Positions 42,306 through 51,482 are shown, counted from the stretch's first letter. The stretch: DNA of 64,000 bases from Pseudomonas sp. Bc-h (GCF_002080045.1 NZ_MUIN01000015.1:95260-159259); one strand, 5' to 3'. Made by a program: numbers and translations. The notes: generated by a model not told the origin, from the letters alone.

Positions 42306-42443
42306 GCGGTCAATCTCCTTTTGTGAAATTCGGAAAAGCAAAAACGCCACCGGTGGGTGACGTCGAGGTGCAGCTTGCACGTGCTCCTGTGGGAGACGTC
42401 GTCACTTCCGACGCCTCCTGCAGGGGGATGCTTTAATGCTTGC

Positions 42444-43817
42444 TTACAAGAACACAAACTTGGCAATGAAGATCGCGCACAGCGCCCACAGGCTGACCGA
42501 AATCTCCTTGTGACGGCCGGTGCAGGCTTTCAGCACAACATAAGTGATGAACCCCAAGGCAATCCCGTCGGCGACCGAGAAGGTCAGCGGCATCATGATC
42601 GCGGTCACGATGGCAGGGATCGCGTCAGTGGCTTCGTCCCACTCGATGTGCGCCATGCCGCCCATCATCAGCATCGCCACATAAATCAGCGCGCCTGCGG
42701 TGGCGTAAGCCGGGATCATGCCCGCCAGCGGCGCGAAGAACATTGCGGCAACGAACAATACGCCGACGGTGACAGCGGTCAATCCGGTACGACCACCGGC
42801 GGCCACACCCGAAGCGCTCTCTACATAGCTGGTCACTGGCGGCACACCGACCATCGCGCCGAACACACTCGACGCACTGTCGGCCTTGAGGGCGCGGGAC
42901 AGGTTTTCGATGCGGCCATCGTCATTCACCAGGCCGGCCCGCTGCGCCACGCCCATCAGGGTGCCAGCGGTGTCGAACATGTGGACGAAGAGGAAAGCCA
43001 GCACCACGCTGATCATGCTGACGTTGAACACGCCTGCGATGTCCATCGCCATCCAGGTCGGTGCCAGGCTCGGCGGCATGGAGAAGATGCCGTCGTAATG
43101 CACCAGCCCCAGCCCCCAACCCGCCAGCGTCACGGTGATGATGCTGATCAGGATCGCGCCGAATACCCGGTGGTAACTCAGCACGGCGATCATCAGGAAG
43201 CAGATGGCCGCCAGCAACGGGCCAGGCTCACGCAGCGAACCGAGCTTGATCAGCGTCGCCGGGCTGTCGACCACGATGCCAGCGGTCTTCAGGCCGATCA
43301 GGCCCAGAAACAGACCGACGCCCGCACCCATCGCAAAGCGCAGGCTGACCGGAATGCTGTTGAGCAGCCATTCGCGAATGCGCGAAAGGGTCAGGATCAT
43401 GAAGATCACGCCCGAGATGAACACCGCGCCCAGCGCCGTCTGCCAGCTGTAACCCATGGTGCCGACCACGGTATAGGTGAAGAACGCGTTCAGGCCCATG
43501 CCCGGCGCCAGGCCCACTGGCCAGTTGGCGTAGAGGCCCATCAGCAGGCAACCCAGCGCGGCGGCGATACAGGTGGCGACGAACGCAGCGCCATGATCGA
43601 TGCCGGCGTCGGCCATGATGTTGGGGTTGACGAAGATGATGTAAGCCATGGTGATGAAGGTCGTCAGGCCCGCCAACAGCTCGGTTCGAACGGTGGTGCC
43701 ATGCAGGCTCAGCTTGAAGATGCGTTCAAGCAGCCCGGTACGTGGCCTGCTTTTGAGATACGTGGCTTCGACTTGAGTGGCATCCAGCGGCGCGGCTTCG
43801 GTTTTGCGACTTTCCAC
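42444..43817 (-). CDS. AzgA-type purine permease (NCS2)
   Basis: A 457-residue purine:H+ symporter of the AzgA/GhxP branch, which transports adenine, guanine or hypoxanthine. Signatures include RTELLAGLTTFITMAYIIFVNP at the N terminus, LAPGMGLNAFFTYTVV, FDTAGTLMGVA and PVTSYVESASGVAAGGRTGL. It is divergent from the gntR gene, with two operators in the shared region; guanine imported here would be handled by GuaD. Confidence 0.93.
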   Translation of the reverse strand: MESRKTEAAPLDATQVEATYLKSRPRTGLLERIFKLSLHGTTVRTELLAGLTTFITMAYIIFVNPNIMADAGIDHGAAFVATCIAAALGCLLMGLYANWPVGLAPGMGLNAFFTYTVVGTMGYSWQTALGAVFISGVIFMILTLSRIREWLLNSIPVSLRFAMGAGVGLFLGLIGLKTAGIVVDSPATLIKLGSLREPGPLLAAICFLMIAVLSYHRVFGAILISIITVTLAGWGLGLVHYDGIFSMPPSLAPTWMAMDIAGVFNVSMISVVLAFLFVHMFDTAGTLMGVAQRAGLVNDDGRIENLSRALKADSASSVFGAMVGVPPVTSYVESASGVAAGGRTGLTAVTVGVLFVAAMFFAPLAGMIPAYATAGALIYVAMLMMGGMAHIEWDEATDAIPAIVTAIMMPLTFSVADGIALGFITYVVLKACTGRHKEISVSLWALCAIFIAKFVFL

Positions 43818-43941
43818 AGTGAATTCCTCGGAACGTTTTTGTTGTTTTTTTCAGAGCCGGTAACTGCTCCGTGAGGCGAGACAGCCCTCAGTCCAATTTC
43901 TTGACTGAAAGGTCAGAAACGTGCACGAGCGAATTATGCTT

Positions 43942-43951
43942 TTGTATACAA
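43942..43951. promoter_or_regulatory. Perfect GntR-type operator TTGTATACAA
   Basis: A perfect palindrome between the divergent azgA-type permease and gntR genes, on the permease side. Confidence 0.7.
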
Positions 43952-44045
43952 ATAATGCAAATAATGTTTTTGATTTTGTCGTGAATATTTTTGAGATTGT
44001 GTGCATAACGCCTCGACCAGCAAGGGCGTGTTCAGACTTTGCACA

Positions 44046-44055
44046 CTGTGTACAA
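44046..44055. promoter_or_regulatory. GntR-type operator, gntR side
   Basis: CTGTGTACAA, two mismatches from the perfect palindrome, about 105 bases before the gntR start. This is the expected place for autoregulation. Confidence 0.55.
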
Positions 44056-44160
44056 TGCGCCATTACTTTTACTGTGACTTTTGGGCGATATCTGCTATTG
44101 ATTTGCCCATCACCGATCACGGTCACGGCCTTGCGCCGGATTCAGTTCTTACGAGTGCCC

Positions 44161-44925
44161 ATGAACGATCAGCTGCAACCTCTCAAGAAACAACCGCGTG
44201 CCGCCAAGGCTGGCCGCAGCGGCACCCAGGACGACATCGTCTACGCGCACATTTTCGAGGCCATCCTCGAACAGCGGCTGGCGCCCGGCACCAAGCTGAG
44301 CGAAGAAGCCCTGGGCGAGATCTTCGGGGTCAGCCGCACCATCATTCGTCGCGCCTTGTCGCGCCTGGCCCATGAAGGCGTGGTGTTGCTGCGCCCGAAT
44401 CGTGGCGCGGTGGTGGCAAGCCCAAGTGTCGAAGAAGCACGCCAGGTGTTCTTCGCCCGACGCATGGTCGAGAAGGCCATCACGGAACTGGCAGTCGAAC
44501 ACGCGACGGCCGAGCAGTTGCTCGAGCTGCGCAAGATGGTCAGCGACGAGCGCGACAGTTTTTCCAGAGGTGATCGTGGGGCAGGGATTCGTCTGTCCGG
44601 CGAGTTTCACCTGAAGCTGGCAGAAGCAGCGAAGAATGCGCCGCTGATCAGCTTTCAGCGCAGTCTGGTGTCGCAGACTTCATTGATCATCGCTCAGTAC
44701 GAAAGCGGCAATCGCTCGCACTGTTCCTACGATGAACACACCCAGTTGATCGACGCAATCGAAGCGCGGGACGCGGCCCTGGCCGTGAACCTGATGATGC
44801 ACCACATGGATCACATCGACAGCAAACTCAACCTCGACGAAGAAAGCGCCTCGGATGACCTGCATGCAGTGTTTTCGCACCTGATGCTGCCAAAGAAAAA
44901 GCCCGGGCGCAGTACGGCGGTTTGA
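44161..44925 (+). CDS. GntR/FCD-family regulator of purine catabolism (inferred)
   Basis: The 254 residues have an N-terminal winged helix (residues about 25-90; FEAILEQRLAPGTKLSEEAL, VSRTIIRRALSRLAHEGVV) and an FCD ligand-binding domain with metal-type histidines (EFHLKLAEAA, NLMMHHMDHI). It is divergent from the AzgA-type permease. Five TTGTRTACAA-like sites before purine and urea genes fit the GntR operator style, so it is the natural candidate regulator. That link is inferred. ATG 44161 was chosen because the region upstream is non-coding. Confidence 0.9.
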   Translation: MNDQLQPLKKQPRAAKAGRSGTQDDIVYAHIFEAILEQRLAPGTKLSEEALGEIFGVSRTIIRRALSRLAHEGVVLLRPNRGAVVASPSVEEARQVFFARRMVEKAITELAVEHATAEQLLELRKMVSDERDSFSRGDRGAGIRLSGEFHLKLAEAAKNAPLISFQRSLVSQTSLIIAQYESGNRSHCSYDEHTQLIDAIEARDAALAVNLMMHHMDHIDSKLNLDEESASDDLHAVFSHLMLPKKKPGRSTAV

Positions 44926-45018
44926 TCGGTTTGTCTGACACACCGCTTCGCCACCGTCGTAACCTCCGGCAGCTCCCACAGGGATTTGTGGCAGCAGCCA
45001 GCTCCCACAAGTCTCTTG

Positions 45019-45149
45019 TGATCGTTCCCACGCTCCGCGTTTGTGATCGTTCCCACGCTCCGCGTGGGAATGCATCCCAGGACGCTCCGCGTCCAAAGCC
45101 GACGCAGAGCGTCGAGAAAGGCGTTCCCACGCAGAGCGTGGGAACGATC
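45019..45149. repeat. Dispersed inverted repeat, third family (copy 2, with duplicated end)
   Basis: A full copy runs from about 45045 to 45149 between GATCGTTCCCACGCTCCGCG and CAGAGCGTGGGAACGATC. An extra copy of the left end (45019-45040) lies directly before it, a partial tandem duplication. It sits between the convergent gntR and guaD genes; a fragment of another palindrome (CTCCCACAGG / CTCCCACAAG) lies to its left. Confidence 0.85.
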
Positions 45150-45193
45150 ATTAAGGATTTGATTTACGCCGGGTTCGAAGTCGGGCGCTGGCC

Positions 45194-46498
45194 TCAGCGC
45201 TTGTGCACCAGAACCCCAGCCGAATAGGTCTCGCTGACCGTCCTGTCATCCCCCAGCGTCATCAACACGAACAGCTTCTCTTCGATGCTGGTCGCCTGTT
45301 TCATGCGATAGGACAGCAGCGGTGTCGCGTTGAAATCCATCACCACGAAGTCCGCTTCGGTGCCTTCGTGCAAGTTGCCGATCTTGTCTTCCAGACGCAG
45401 TGCCCGCGCGCCGCCGAGGGTCGCCAGGTACAGCGATTTGAACGGGCTGAGCTTGGCGCCCTGCAGCTGCATGACCTTGTACGCCTCGTTCAGCGTTTGC
45501 AGGATCGAGAAGCTGGTCCCGCCACCGACGTCGGTGCCAAGGCCCACATTGACCTTGTGCCTTTCTGCCATCGGCAGGTTGAACAGGCCACTGCCCAGGA
45601 AAAAGTTGGACGTCGGGCAGAAGGCGATGGCTGACCCGGTTTCGGCCAGACGTTCACATTCCTGATCGCACAGATGCACCCCGTGAGCGAACACCGAGCG
45701 CTCGCCCAGCAGCTTGAAGTGATCGTAGACATCCAGGTAGTTCTTGCGCTCAGGGAACAGTTCCTTGACCCACTCGACTTCCTTCAGGTTTTCACTGATG
45801 TGGGTCTGCATGTACAGGTCCGGGTACTCGGTCATCAGTTGACCCGCAAGGCTCAGCTGCTCAGGCGTACTGGTCGGCGCAAAGCGTGGGGTCACCGCGT
45901 AATGCAGACGACCCTTGCCGTGCCAGCGCTCGATCAGCGCTTTGCTGTCGACGTAACTGGATTCGGCCGTGTCCACCAGATAATCCGGGGCATTACGGTC
46001 CATCATCACCTTGCCCGCGATCATGCGCAGGTTGAGCTTCTCGGCAGCGGTGAAGAACGCGTCCACCGATTCCTTGTGGCGACTGCCGAACACCAGTGCG
46101 GTAGTGGTGCCGTTGCGCAGCAATTCCTTGATGAAGATGTCGGAAACTTCAGCGGCGTGGGCAGGATCGGCAAACTGACGTTCGACCGGGAAAACGTAGG
46201 TATTAAGCCAGTCCAGCAACTGTTCGCCGTAGGAACCGACCATGCCGGTCTGTGGCAAATGGATGTGGGTGTCGATGAAACCGGCCGTGATCAGCGCGTC
46301 CTTGTAGGTCACCACTTCCACGTCGCTGGCGAGTTTGCCCAGCAGGTCCCTGGTGTGACCGACCGCGGTGATCTTGCCGTTCTCGACCACCATCAGGCCG
46401 TCTTCGAAATACTCATAGGATGCCTCGACCACCACCTCGGCAGGGTCGGCGATGCTGTGAACGATGGCGGCGCGATAGGCTTTCTTGTCAGTAGTCAT
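45194..46498 (-). CDS. guaD: Guanine deaminase
   Basis: It converts guanine to xanthine and ammonia. The 434-residue amidohydrolase has the zinc motif FIDTHIHLPQTG, HISENLKEVEW, HGVHLC, and GLGTDVGGGTSFS with the metal-binding aspartate. It is the last gene of the xdhA-xdhB-xdhC-guaD minus-strand group, directly feeding xanthine dehydrogenase. Confidence 0.96.
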   Translation of the reverse strand: MTTDKKAYRAAIVHSIADPAEVVVEASYEYFEDGLMVVENGKITAVGHTRDLLGKLASDVEVVTYKDALITAGFIDTHIHLPQTGMVGSYGEQLLDWLNTYVFPVERQFADPAHAAEVSDIFIKELLRNGTTTALVFGSRHKESVDAFFTAAEKLNLRMIAGKVMMDRNAPDYLVDTAESSYVDSKALIERWHGKGRLHYAVTPRFAPTSTPEQLSLAGQLMTEYPDLYMQTHISENLKEVEWVKELFPERKNYLDVYDHFKLLGERSVFAHGVHLCDQECERLAETGSAIAFCPTSNFFLGSGLFNLPMAERHKVNVGLGTDVGGGTSFSILQTLNEAYKVMQLQGAKLSPFKSLYLATLGGARALRLEDKIGNLHEGTEADFVVMDFNATPLLSYRMKQATSIEEKLFVLMTLGDDRTVSETYSAGVLVHKR

Positions 46499-46522
46499 GT
46501 TCGAGATTCGTTCTCTAGAGAT

Positions 46523-47374
46523 TCATTGAGCCTGGCTGCGCCGCGAAACGGGCATCAGCTTGGCTATCGGTTCAGAGGTCGAGCCTTGCTCGCCGCTGTC
46601 CATACCAAAGCAGGCGTTGTAGGTGGCAATCACTTCAGCCGCGACCGAGACAGCAATCTCTATCGGCAGCTTGCCTTTCACTTCGGCCAGGCCCATGGGG
46701 CAGCGCATGCGCTGGACCAGGGCCGGGTCGAAACCGCGATCGCGCAGGCGATGTTCGAATTTTACGCGTTTGGTTTTCGAGCCGATCAGGCCGAACCACG
46801 TAAAGTCGCCGCGTTTGAGGATGGCGGCGGTCAGTTCCAGGTCCAGCTGATGGTTGTGGGTCATGACGATGCAGTAGCTGCCGGGGGGCAGATTATCCAC
46901 TTCATCGACCACCTCGTCGTTGACGATCCTGGTCACGCCTTCTGGCAGGTGTGCAGGGAATTCGGCTTCCCGCGAATCGATCCAGCGCACCCGGCAGGGC
47001 AGGCTGGCGAGCAGCGGCACCAGCGCGCGACCGACATGGCCGGCGCCGAACACCGCGATCTGTGCCTGCGGCTGACCCATCGGCTCGAACAGCAAGACGT
47101 TCACGCCGCCGCAGCATTGGCCAAGGCTGGCACCGAGGCTGAAGCGCTCCAGCCGTGTTTGCTGGCTGCCGCTTGCGAGCATCTCGCGGGCGATTTCCAT
47201 GGCCTTGAATTCCAGATGGCCGCCGCCAATGGTGTCGTAGATCCGCTCGGCGCTGACCACCATTTTCGAGCCCGCATTGCGCGGCGTCGAGCCACGCTCC
47301 TCGATGATGGTCACCAGCACGCAGGCTTCACCCTGGGTTTGCAACTCGGCGAGGGCGCTGATCCAGTTGTTCAT
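46523..47374 (-). CDS. xdhC: Xanthine dehydrogenase accessory protein XdhC
   Basis: XdhC sulfurates and inserts the molybdenum cofactor into XdhB. The 283 residues have the N-terminal VLVTIIEERGSTPRNAGSKM motif, the cysteine in LGQCCGG, and a C-terminal Rossmann motif VFGAGHVGRALVPLL with TRNHQLD-like segments. It lies between xdhB and guaD; an extragenic repeat fills the xdhB-xdhC gap. Confidence 0.95.
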   Translation of the reverse strand: MNNWISALAELQTQGEACVLVTIIEERGSTPRNAGSKMVVSAERIYDTIGGGHLEFKAMEIAREMLASGSQQTRLERFSLGASLGQCCGGVNVLLFEPMGQPQAQIAVFGAGHVGRALVPLLASLPCRVRWIDSREAEFPAHLPEGVTRIVNDEVVDEVDNLPPGSYCIVMTHNHQLDLELTAAILKRGDFTWFGLIGSKTKRVKFEHRLRDRGFDPALVQRMRCPMGLAEVKGKLPIEIAVSVAAEVIATYNACFGMDSGEQGSTSEPIAKLMPVSRRSQAQ

Positions 47375-47418
47375 GTGTTTCTCCTGATCGAGTCAGACGA
47401 TCAAACCCATACCTGCCA

Positions 47419-47543
47419 TGATCGTACCCACGTCGAGGCGTCGAACCGTCTGCGTGGGCACGCCTCCTGTGACGCTCTGCGTCACGCCGTTAATCGACGC
47501 GCAGCGTCTCGGGCTGCATTCCCACGTGGAACGTGGGAACGAT
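47419..47543. repeat. Dispersed inverted repeat, third family (copy 3, entering xdhB)
   Basis: The ends GATCGTACCCACG (47420 onward) and CACGTGGAACGTGGGAACGATC (right end, partly given) and the internal GACGCTCTGCGTC match copies 1 and 2. The right half, 47490-47543, lies inside the open reading frame of xdhB and encodes its last residues. Confidence 0.8.
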
Positions 47544-49907
47544 CTCTTGATCACGCTTAAGCTTGCGCATCTGCTCGCACCCCCACAACACCCGCTCCGG
47601 CGTGGCAGGCGCGTCGATCTTGGGCTGGTGCCTGTAATCGCCCAGACTCGCCACCGCATCCTTGATCGCGCACCAGGCTGCAATGCCCAGCATGAACGGC
47701 GGTTCACCCACGGCCTTGGAATGGAACACCGTGTCTTCCGGGTTCTTGCGGTTCTCCACCAGCTTCACCCGCAAGTCGGCTGGCATGTCCGCGACGGCCG
47801 GAATCTTGTAACCGGCCGGGCCGTTGGTCATCAGCTTGCCCTTGGCGTTCCACACCAGTTCTTCGGTGGTCAGCCAGCCCATGCCTTGAATGTAGCCACC
47901 TTCCACCTGGCCGATGTCGATGGCCGGGTTCAGTGAGGCGCCGACGTCATGCAGGATATCGGTGCGCAGCATCTTGTATTCGCCGGTCAACGTGTCGACG
48001 ATCACCTCGGTGCAGGCCGCGCCGAAGGCGAAGTAGTAGAACGGCCTCCCACGCGCCTGGCTGCGGTCGTAGAAGATCTTCGGCGTCTTGTAATAACCGG
48101 TGCTCGACAGCGACACCTGGCCCATCCACGCCTGCTGCGCCAGCGTGTCGAAGCTGATCACCTGCTCGCCGACGCGCACATGACCGTTGCGGAATTCGAC
48201 CTGCGATTCCTCGCACGTGTAGTGCTTTGCCGCGAATTCAACCAGACGCTGCTTGATGGTTTCCGCCGCGTTCTGCGCCGCCTTGCCATTGAGGTCCGCG
48301 CCGCTGGAGGCCGCTGTTGGCGAGGTGTTCGGTACCTTGTCGGTATTGGTCGCAGTGATCTGCACGCGGTCGATATCGACCTGGAACACCTCGGCCACCA
48401 CCTGGGCCACCTTGATGTTCAAACCCTGGCCCATCTCGGTGCCGCCGTGGTTCAGGTGGATGCTGCCGTCGGTGTAGATATGAATCAGCGCACCGGCCTG
48501 ATTGAGGAAGCTGGCGGTGAAGGAAATGCCGAATTTCACCGGGGTCAACGCCAGGCCTTTCTTCAGGATCGGGCTGTTGGCGTTGTAGGCGATGATCGCC
48601 TTGCGACGCTCCGCGTACTGGCTGCTTTCTTCCAGTTCGGCGGTCATCTCTTCGAGCATGTTGTGCTCGACGGTCTGATAGTAGTGCGTGACGTTGCGGT
48701 CGGTCTTGCCGTAGTAGTTGGCCTTGCGCACCGCCAGCGGGTCCTTGCCCAGATGCCGGGCAATGGCGTCCATGACTTCCTCGATGGCGACCATGCCTTG
48801 CGGGCCGCCGAAGCCGCGATAAGCGGTGTTGGACGCAGTGTTGGTCTTGCAGCGATGGCCGTTGATGGTGGCATCGCCCAGGTAATACGAGTTGTCGGCG
48901 TGGAACATCGCGCGGTCGACAATCGAAGCCGACAGATCGGGCGAGCAGCCGCAGTTGCCTGCCAGTTCCAGCTGTATGCCATGCAGGCGCCCGTCGTTGT
49001 CGAAGCCGACGTCGTACTCGACATAGAAGGGGTGACGCTTGCCGGTCATCATCATGTCTTCGACGCGAGGCAGGCGCATCTTGGTTGGCTGGCCGGTGAG
49101 GCGCGCAACCACCGCGCACAAGCACGCCGGGCTTGCGGCCTGGGTTTCCTTGCCACCGAAACCACCGCCCATGCGGCGCATGTCGACAACCACTTTGTTC
49201 ATCGACACATCAAGCACTTCGGCGACCAGTTTTTGCACTTCGGTCGGGTTCTGCGTCGAGCAGTAGACGATCATGCCGCCGTCTTCAGTGGGCATCACTG
49301 AGGAGATCTGGGTTTCGAGATAGAAGTGTTCCTGACCGCCGATGTGCAGCGTGCCCTGAATGCGGTTCGGTGCAGTCTCCAGCGCCACGGCAGAATCGCC
49401 GCGCTGGTGTGTGTGGCTGTCGAGCACGAAGTGCTTTTTGCGATAGGCCTCGACCACGTCGAGCACCGGCTCCAGATCTTCGTATTCGATGATCGCCGCC
49501 ATCGCCGCCTTGCGCGCGGTTTCATGGTCGCGGGCAGCCACGGCAATCACCGGCTGGCCGACAAACTCGACCTTATCGATGGCCAGCAACGGGTCGCCGG
49601 GCAGCAACGGACCGATGTCTTTAAGCCCCGGAATGTCTTCGTGAGTGATGGCGATGCGTACGCCTTCGAAGTCGTAACAGGGGGTGACATCAACGCTGAC
49701 GATTCGCGCATGGGCCCGGTCGGACATCCGCGCGTAAACGTGCAGCTGATTGGGAAACTCCAGCCGGTCATCGATGTAGATCGCCTCGCCCGACACATGC
49801 TTGTCAGCGCTGTCGTGCTTGACGCTGCGGCCAACGCCGGTAGTGAGGTCCTGCTGAAACAGGGTGACCAGTTCTTCCTGAGTCTTTTGGGGAGCGTGAT
49901 TAGACAT
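47490..49907 (-). CDS. xdhB: Xanthine dehydrogenase molybdopterin-binding subunit XdhB
   Basis: This catalytic subunit oxidises hypoxanthine and xanthine to urate. The 805 residues begin VGRSVKHDSADKHVSGEAIYIDD, and carry the molybdenum-pocket motifs MGGGFGGKE, YRGFGGPQG, the arginine region, and VGEPPFMLG with the active-site glutamate (KAVGEPP). The last 17 or so residues (IVPTFHVGMQPETLRVD) are encoded by an extragenic repeat, so the native C terminus was probably near KLKRDQ. It overlaps xdhA at 49900-49907. Confidence 0.95.
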   Translation of the reverse strand: MSNHAPQKTQEELVTLFQQDLTTGVGRSVKHDSADKHVSGEAIYIDDRLEFPNQLHVYARMSDRAHARIVSVDVTPCYDFEGVRIAITHEDIPGLKDIGPLLPGDPLLAIDKVEFVGQPVIAVAARDHETARKAAMAAIIEYEDLEPVLDVVEAYRKKHFVLDSHTHQRGDSAVALETAPNRIQGTLHIGGQEHFYLETQISSVMPTEDGGMIVYCSTQNPTEVQKLVAEVLDVSMNKVVVDMRRMGGGFGGKETQAASPACLCAVVARLTGQPTKMRLPRVEDMMMTGKRHPFYVEYDVGFDNDGRLHGIQLELAGNCGCSPDLSASIVDRAMFHADNSYYLGDATINGHRCKTNTASNTAYRGFGGPQGMVAIEEVMDAIARHLGKDPLAVRKANYYGKTDRNVTHYYQTVEHNMLEEMTAELEESSQYAERRKAIIAYNANSPILKKGLALTPVKFGISFTASFLNQAGALIHIYTDGSIHLNHGGTEMGQGLNIKVAQVVAEVFQVDIDRVQITATNTDKVPNTSPTAASSGADLNGKAAQNAAETIKQRLVEFAAKHYTCEESQVEFRNGHVRVGEQVISFDTLAQQAWMGQVSLSSTGYYKTPKIFYDRSQARGRPFYYFAFGAACTEVIVDTLTGEYKMLRTDILHDVGASLNPAIDIGQVEGGYIQGMGWLTTEELVWNAKGKLMTNGPAGYKIPAVADMPADLRVKLVENRKNPEDTVFHSKAVGEPPFMLGIAAWCAIKDAVASLGDYRHQPKIDAPATPERVLWGCEQMRKLKRDQEIVPTFHVGMQPETLRVD

Positions 49908-51369
49908 AAGCAGTCACCCGAGTCTCGATGTGTGGCGTTTGCAGCTCGATGAAGTATTTACGCAGCAGGTTTTGCGCGCTCAACAGACGGTATTCCTTGG
50001 TGGCGCGGAAATCCGACAGCGGCGTGAAGTCCTTTTCAAGCGCAGCACAGGCGCGCTCGACGGTAGCTGAAGTCCAGGGCTGACCGATCAGGGCCTGCTC
50101 GCAATGGGCCGCGCGTTTGGGAATCGCTGCCATGCCGCCGAATGCCGCGCGGGCGTCGACGATGGCGCCGTTTTCAACCTGAATGCGGAAGGCGGCGCAG
50201 ACTGCGGAAATATCGTCGTCCAGACGTTTGGACACTTTATAAGCGCGGAAGACCTGCCTGACATTGGCCTTGGGCACGATGATCTTCTCGATGAACTCGC
50301 TTTCCTGACGTGCGGTCACGCGGTAATCGATGAAGTAGTCTTCCAGCGCCAGCGTGCGGGTTTTCTCGCCCTTGCGCAGGACAATCTTCGCGCCGAGGGC
50401 GATGAGCAAGGGAGGCGAGTCGCCGATGGGCGAGGCGTTGCCGATGTTGCCGCCCAGCGTGCCCTGATTGCGGATCTGCAGCGATGCAAAACGGTGCAGC
50501 AGCTCGCCGAAATCAGGGTACTCGCTGCTCAACGCTTCATAGCAATCGGTGAGCGAGGTGGCGGCGCCGATTTCGATGCGGTCGTCGAAATGCTCGACCT
50601 TCTTCATTTCGGCGACATTGCCGACGTAAATCATCACTGGAAGCGGACGATGGAACTGGGTGACTTCCAGCGCCAGATCAGTGCCGCCTGCCAGCAGTCG
50701 GGCTTGCGGGTACGAGTCGTAAAGATCGGCCAGATCGGCCACGGTCAGCGGCACCAGGCAGCGCTTGTCGCCGCTGTTCAGCTCAGCGGTCTCCTGCGGC
50801 TTGATGGCTTTAAGCCGAGCGATGGTCTGGGCTTTGCGGGTATCGAACTGATCGGGTTGGCGCTGGCTGCAGCTCTGTTCGGCAGCCGCCAGAATCGGGC
50901 GATAGCCGGTGCAGCGGCAGAGGTTGCCAGCCAAGGCTTCATGGGCCTGGGCGCTCTGTTCCTGGGGCGAGCAGGTTTGAACGCTGTTTTTCTGCAGAGC
51001 GAACAACGACATCACGAAGCCCGGCGTGCAGAAGCCGCACTGCGAGCCGTGGCAATCGACCATGGCCTGCTGCACGCTGTGCAGTTGGCCCTGATGCTTG
51101 AGGTCCTCGACGCTGATCAGCTGTTTGCCATGCAGCGACGCAACGAACGTCAGGCAGGAATTGAGACTGCGATAGCTCAAGTGGTCCTGGCCTTCATCGT
51201 CTGTGCTCAGCTCGCCGACAACGACGGTACAAGCGCCGCAGTCGCCGCTGGCGCAGCCTTCCTTGGTGCCGGATTTGTGCAAATGCTCACGGAGATAGTT
51301 GAGCACCGTCATGTTGGGGTCCAGAGCATGCTCGGTTTTCAGCTCTTGGTTCAGCAAAAACTGGATCAC
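49900..51369 (-). CDS. xdhA: Xanthine dehydrogenase FeS/FAD subunit XdhA
   Basis: The 489-residue electron-transfer subunit has two [2Fe-2S] domains (GCASGDCGACTVV; CGFCTPGFVMS with CRCTGYRPI) and an FAD domain (LLAGGTDLALEV, GGNIGNASPIGDSPP). The start is uncertain: GTG 51369 (read MIQFLLNQEL) has GAGG upstream and matches the usual beginning, whereas ATG 51432 would add 21 residues that look unrelated. It is the first gene of the xdhABC-guaD group. Confidence 0.94.
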   Translation of the reverse strand: MIQFLLNQELKTEHALDPNMTVLNYLREHLHKSGTKEGCASGDCGACTVVVGELSTDDEGQDHLSYRSLNSCLTFVASLHGKQLISVEDLKHQGQLHSVQQAMVDCHGSQCGFCTPGFVMSLFALQKNSVQTCSPQEQSAQAHEALAGNLCRCTGYRPILAAAEQSCSQRQPDQFDTRKAQTIARLKAIKPQETAELNSGDKRCLVPLTVADLADLYDSYPQARLLAGGTDLALEVTQFHRPLPVMIYVGNVAEMKKVEHFDDRIEIGAATSLTDCYEALSSEYPDFGELLHRFASLQIRNQGTLGGNIGNASPIGDSPPLLIALGAKIVLRKGEKTRTLALEDYFIDYRVTARQESEFIEKIIVPKANVRQVFRAYKVSKRLDDDISAVCAAFRIQVENGAIVDARAAFGGMAAIPKRAAHCEQALIGQPWTSATVERACAALEKDFTPLSDFRATKEYRLLSAQNLLRKYFIELQTPHIETRVTAYV

Positions 51370-51459
51370 GGGTCGCGCCTCGTCTTCTTGTAATAAATAG
51401 CAGTCGTGTGAAGGTGTAACGGAATCTGTCATCGAACCTGTCGATGAATCTATCAGTTC

Positions 51460-51473
51460 TGACTATTGGGTCA
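51460..51473. promoter_or_regulatory. Inverted repeat TGAC-N6-GTCA, operator 1
   Basis: TGACTATTGGGTCA: TGAC (51460-51463) and GTCA (51470-51473), in the xdhA/gntR divergent region. It is paired with an identical arrangement 23 bases further on. Confidence 0.65.
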
Positions 51474-51482
51474 ATTAAAATC

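Noticed and set aside
42357..43874. A 505-codon open frame opposite the AzgA-type permease
   Set aside because: Antisense shadow of a well-supported membrane protein gene; no family features.
44960..45018. CTCCCACAGG / CTCCCACAAG strings considered as a CRISPR or tandem repeat
   Set aside because: Only two imperfect inverted copies, with no regular repeat-spacer pattern; they look like a fragment of an extragenic palindrome.
45674..47560. A 628-codon open frame opposite guaD and xdhC
   Set aside because: It runs through two real genes and a repeat on the other strand.
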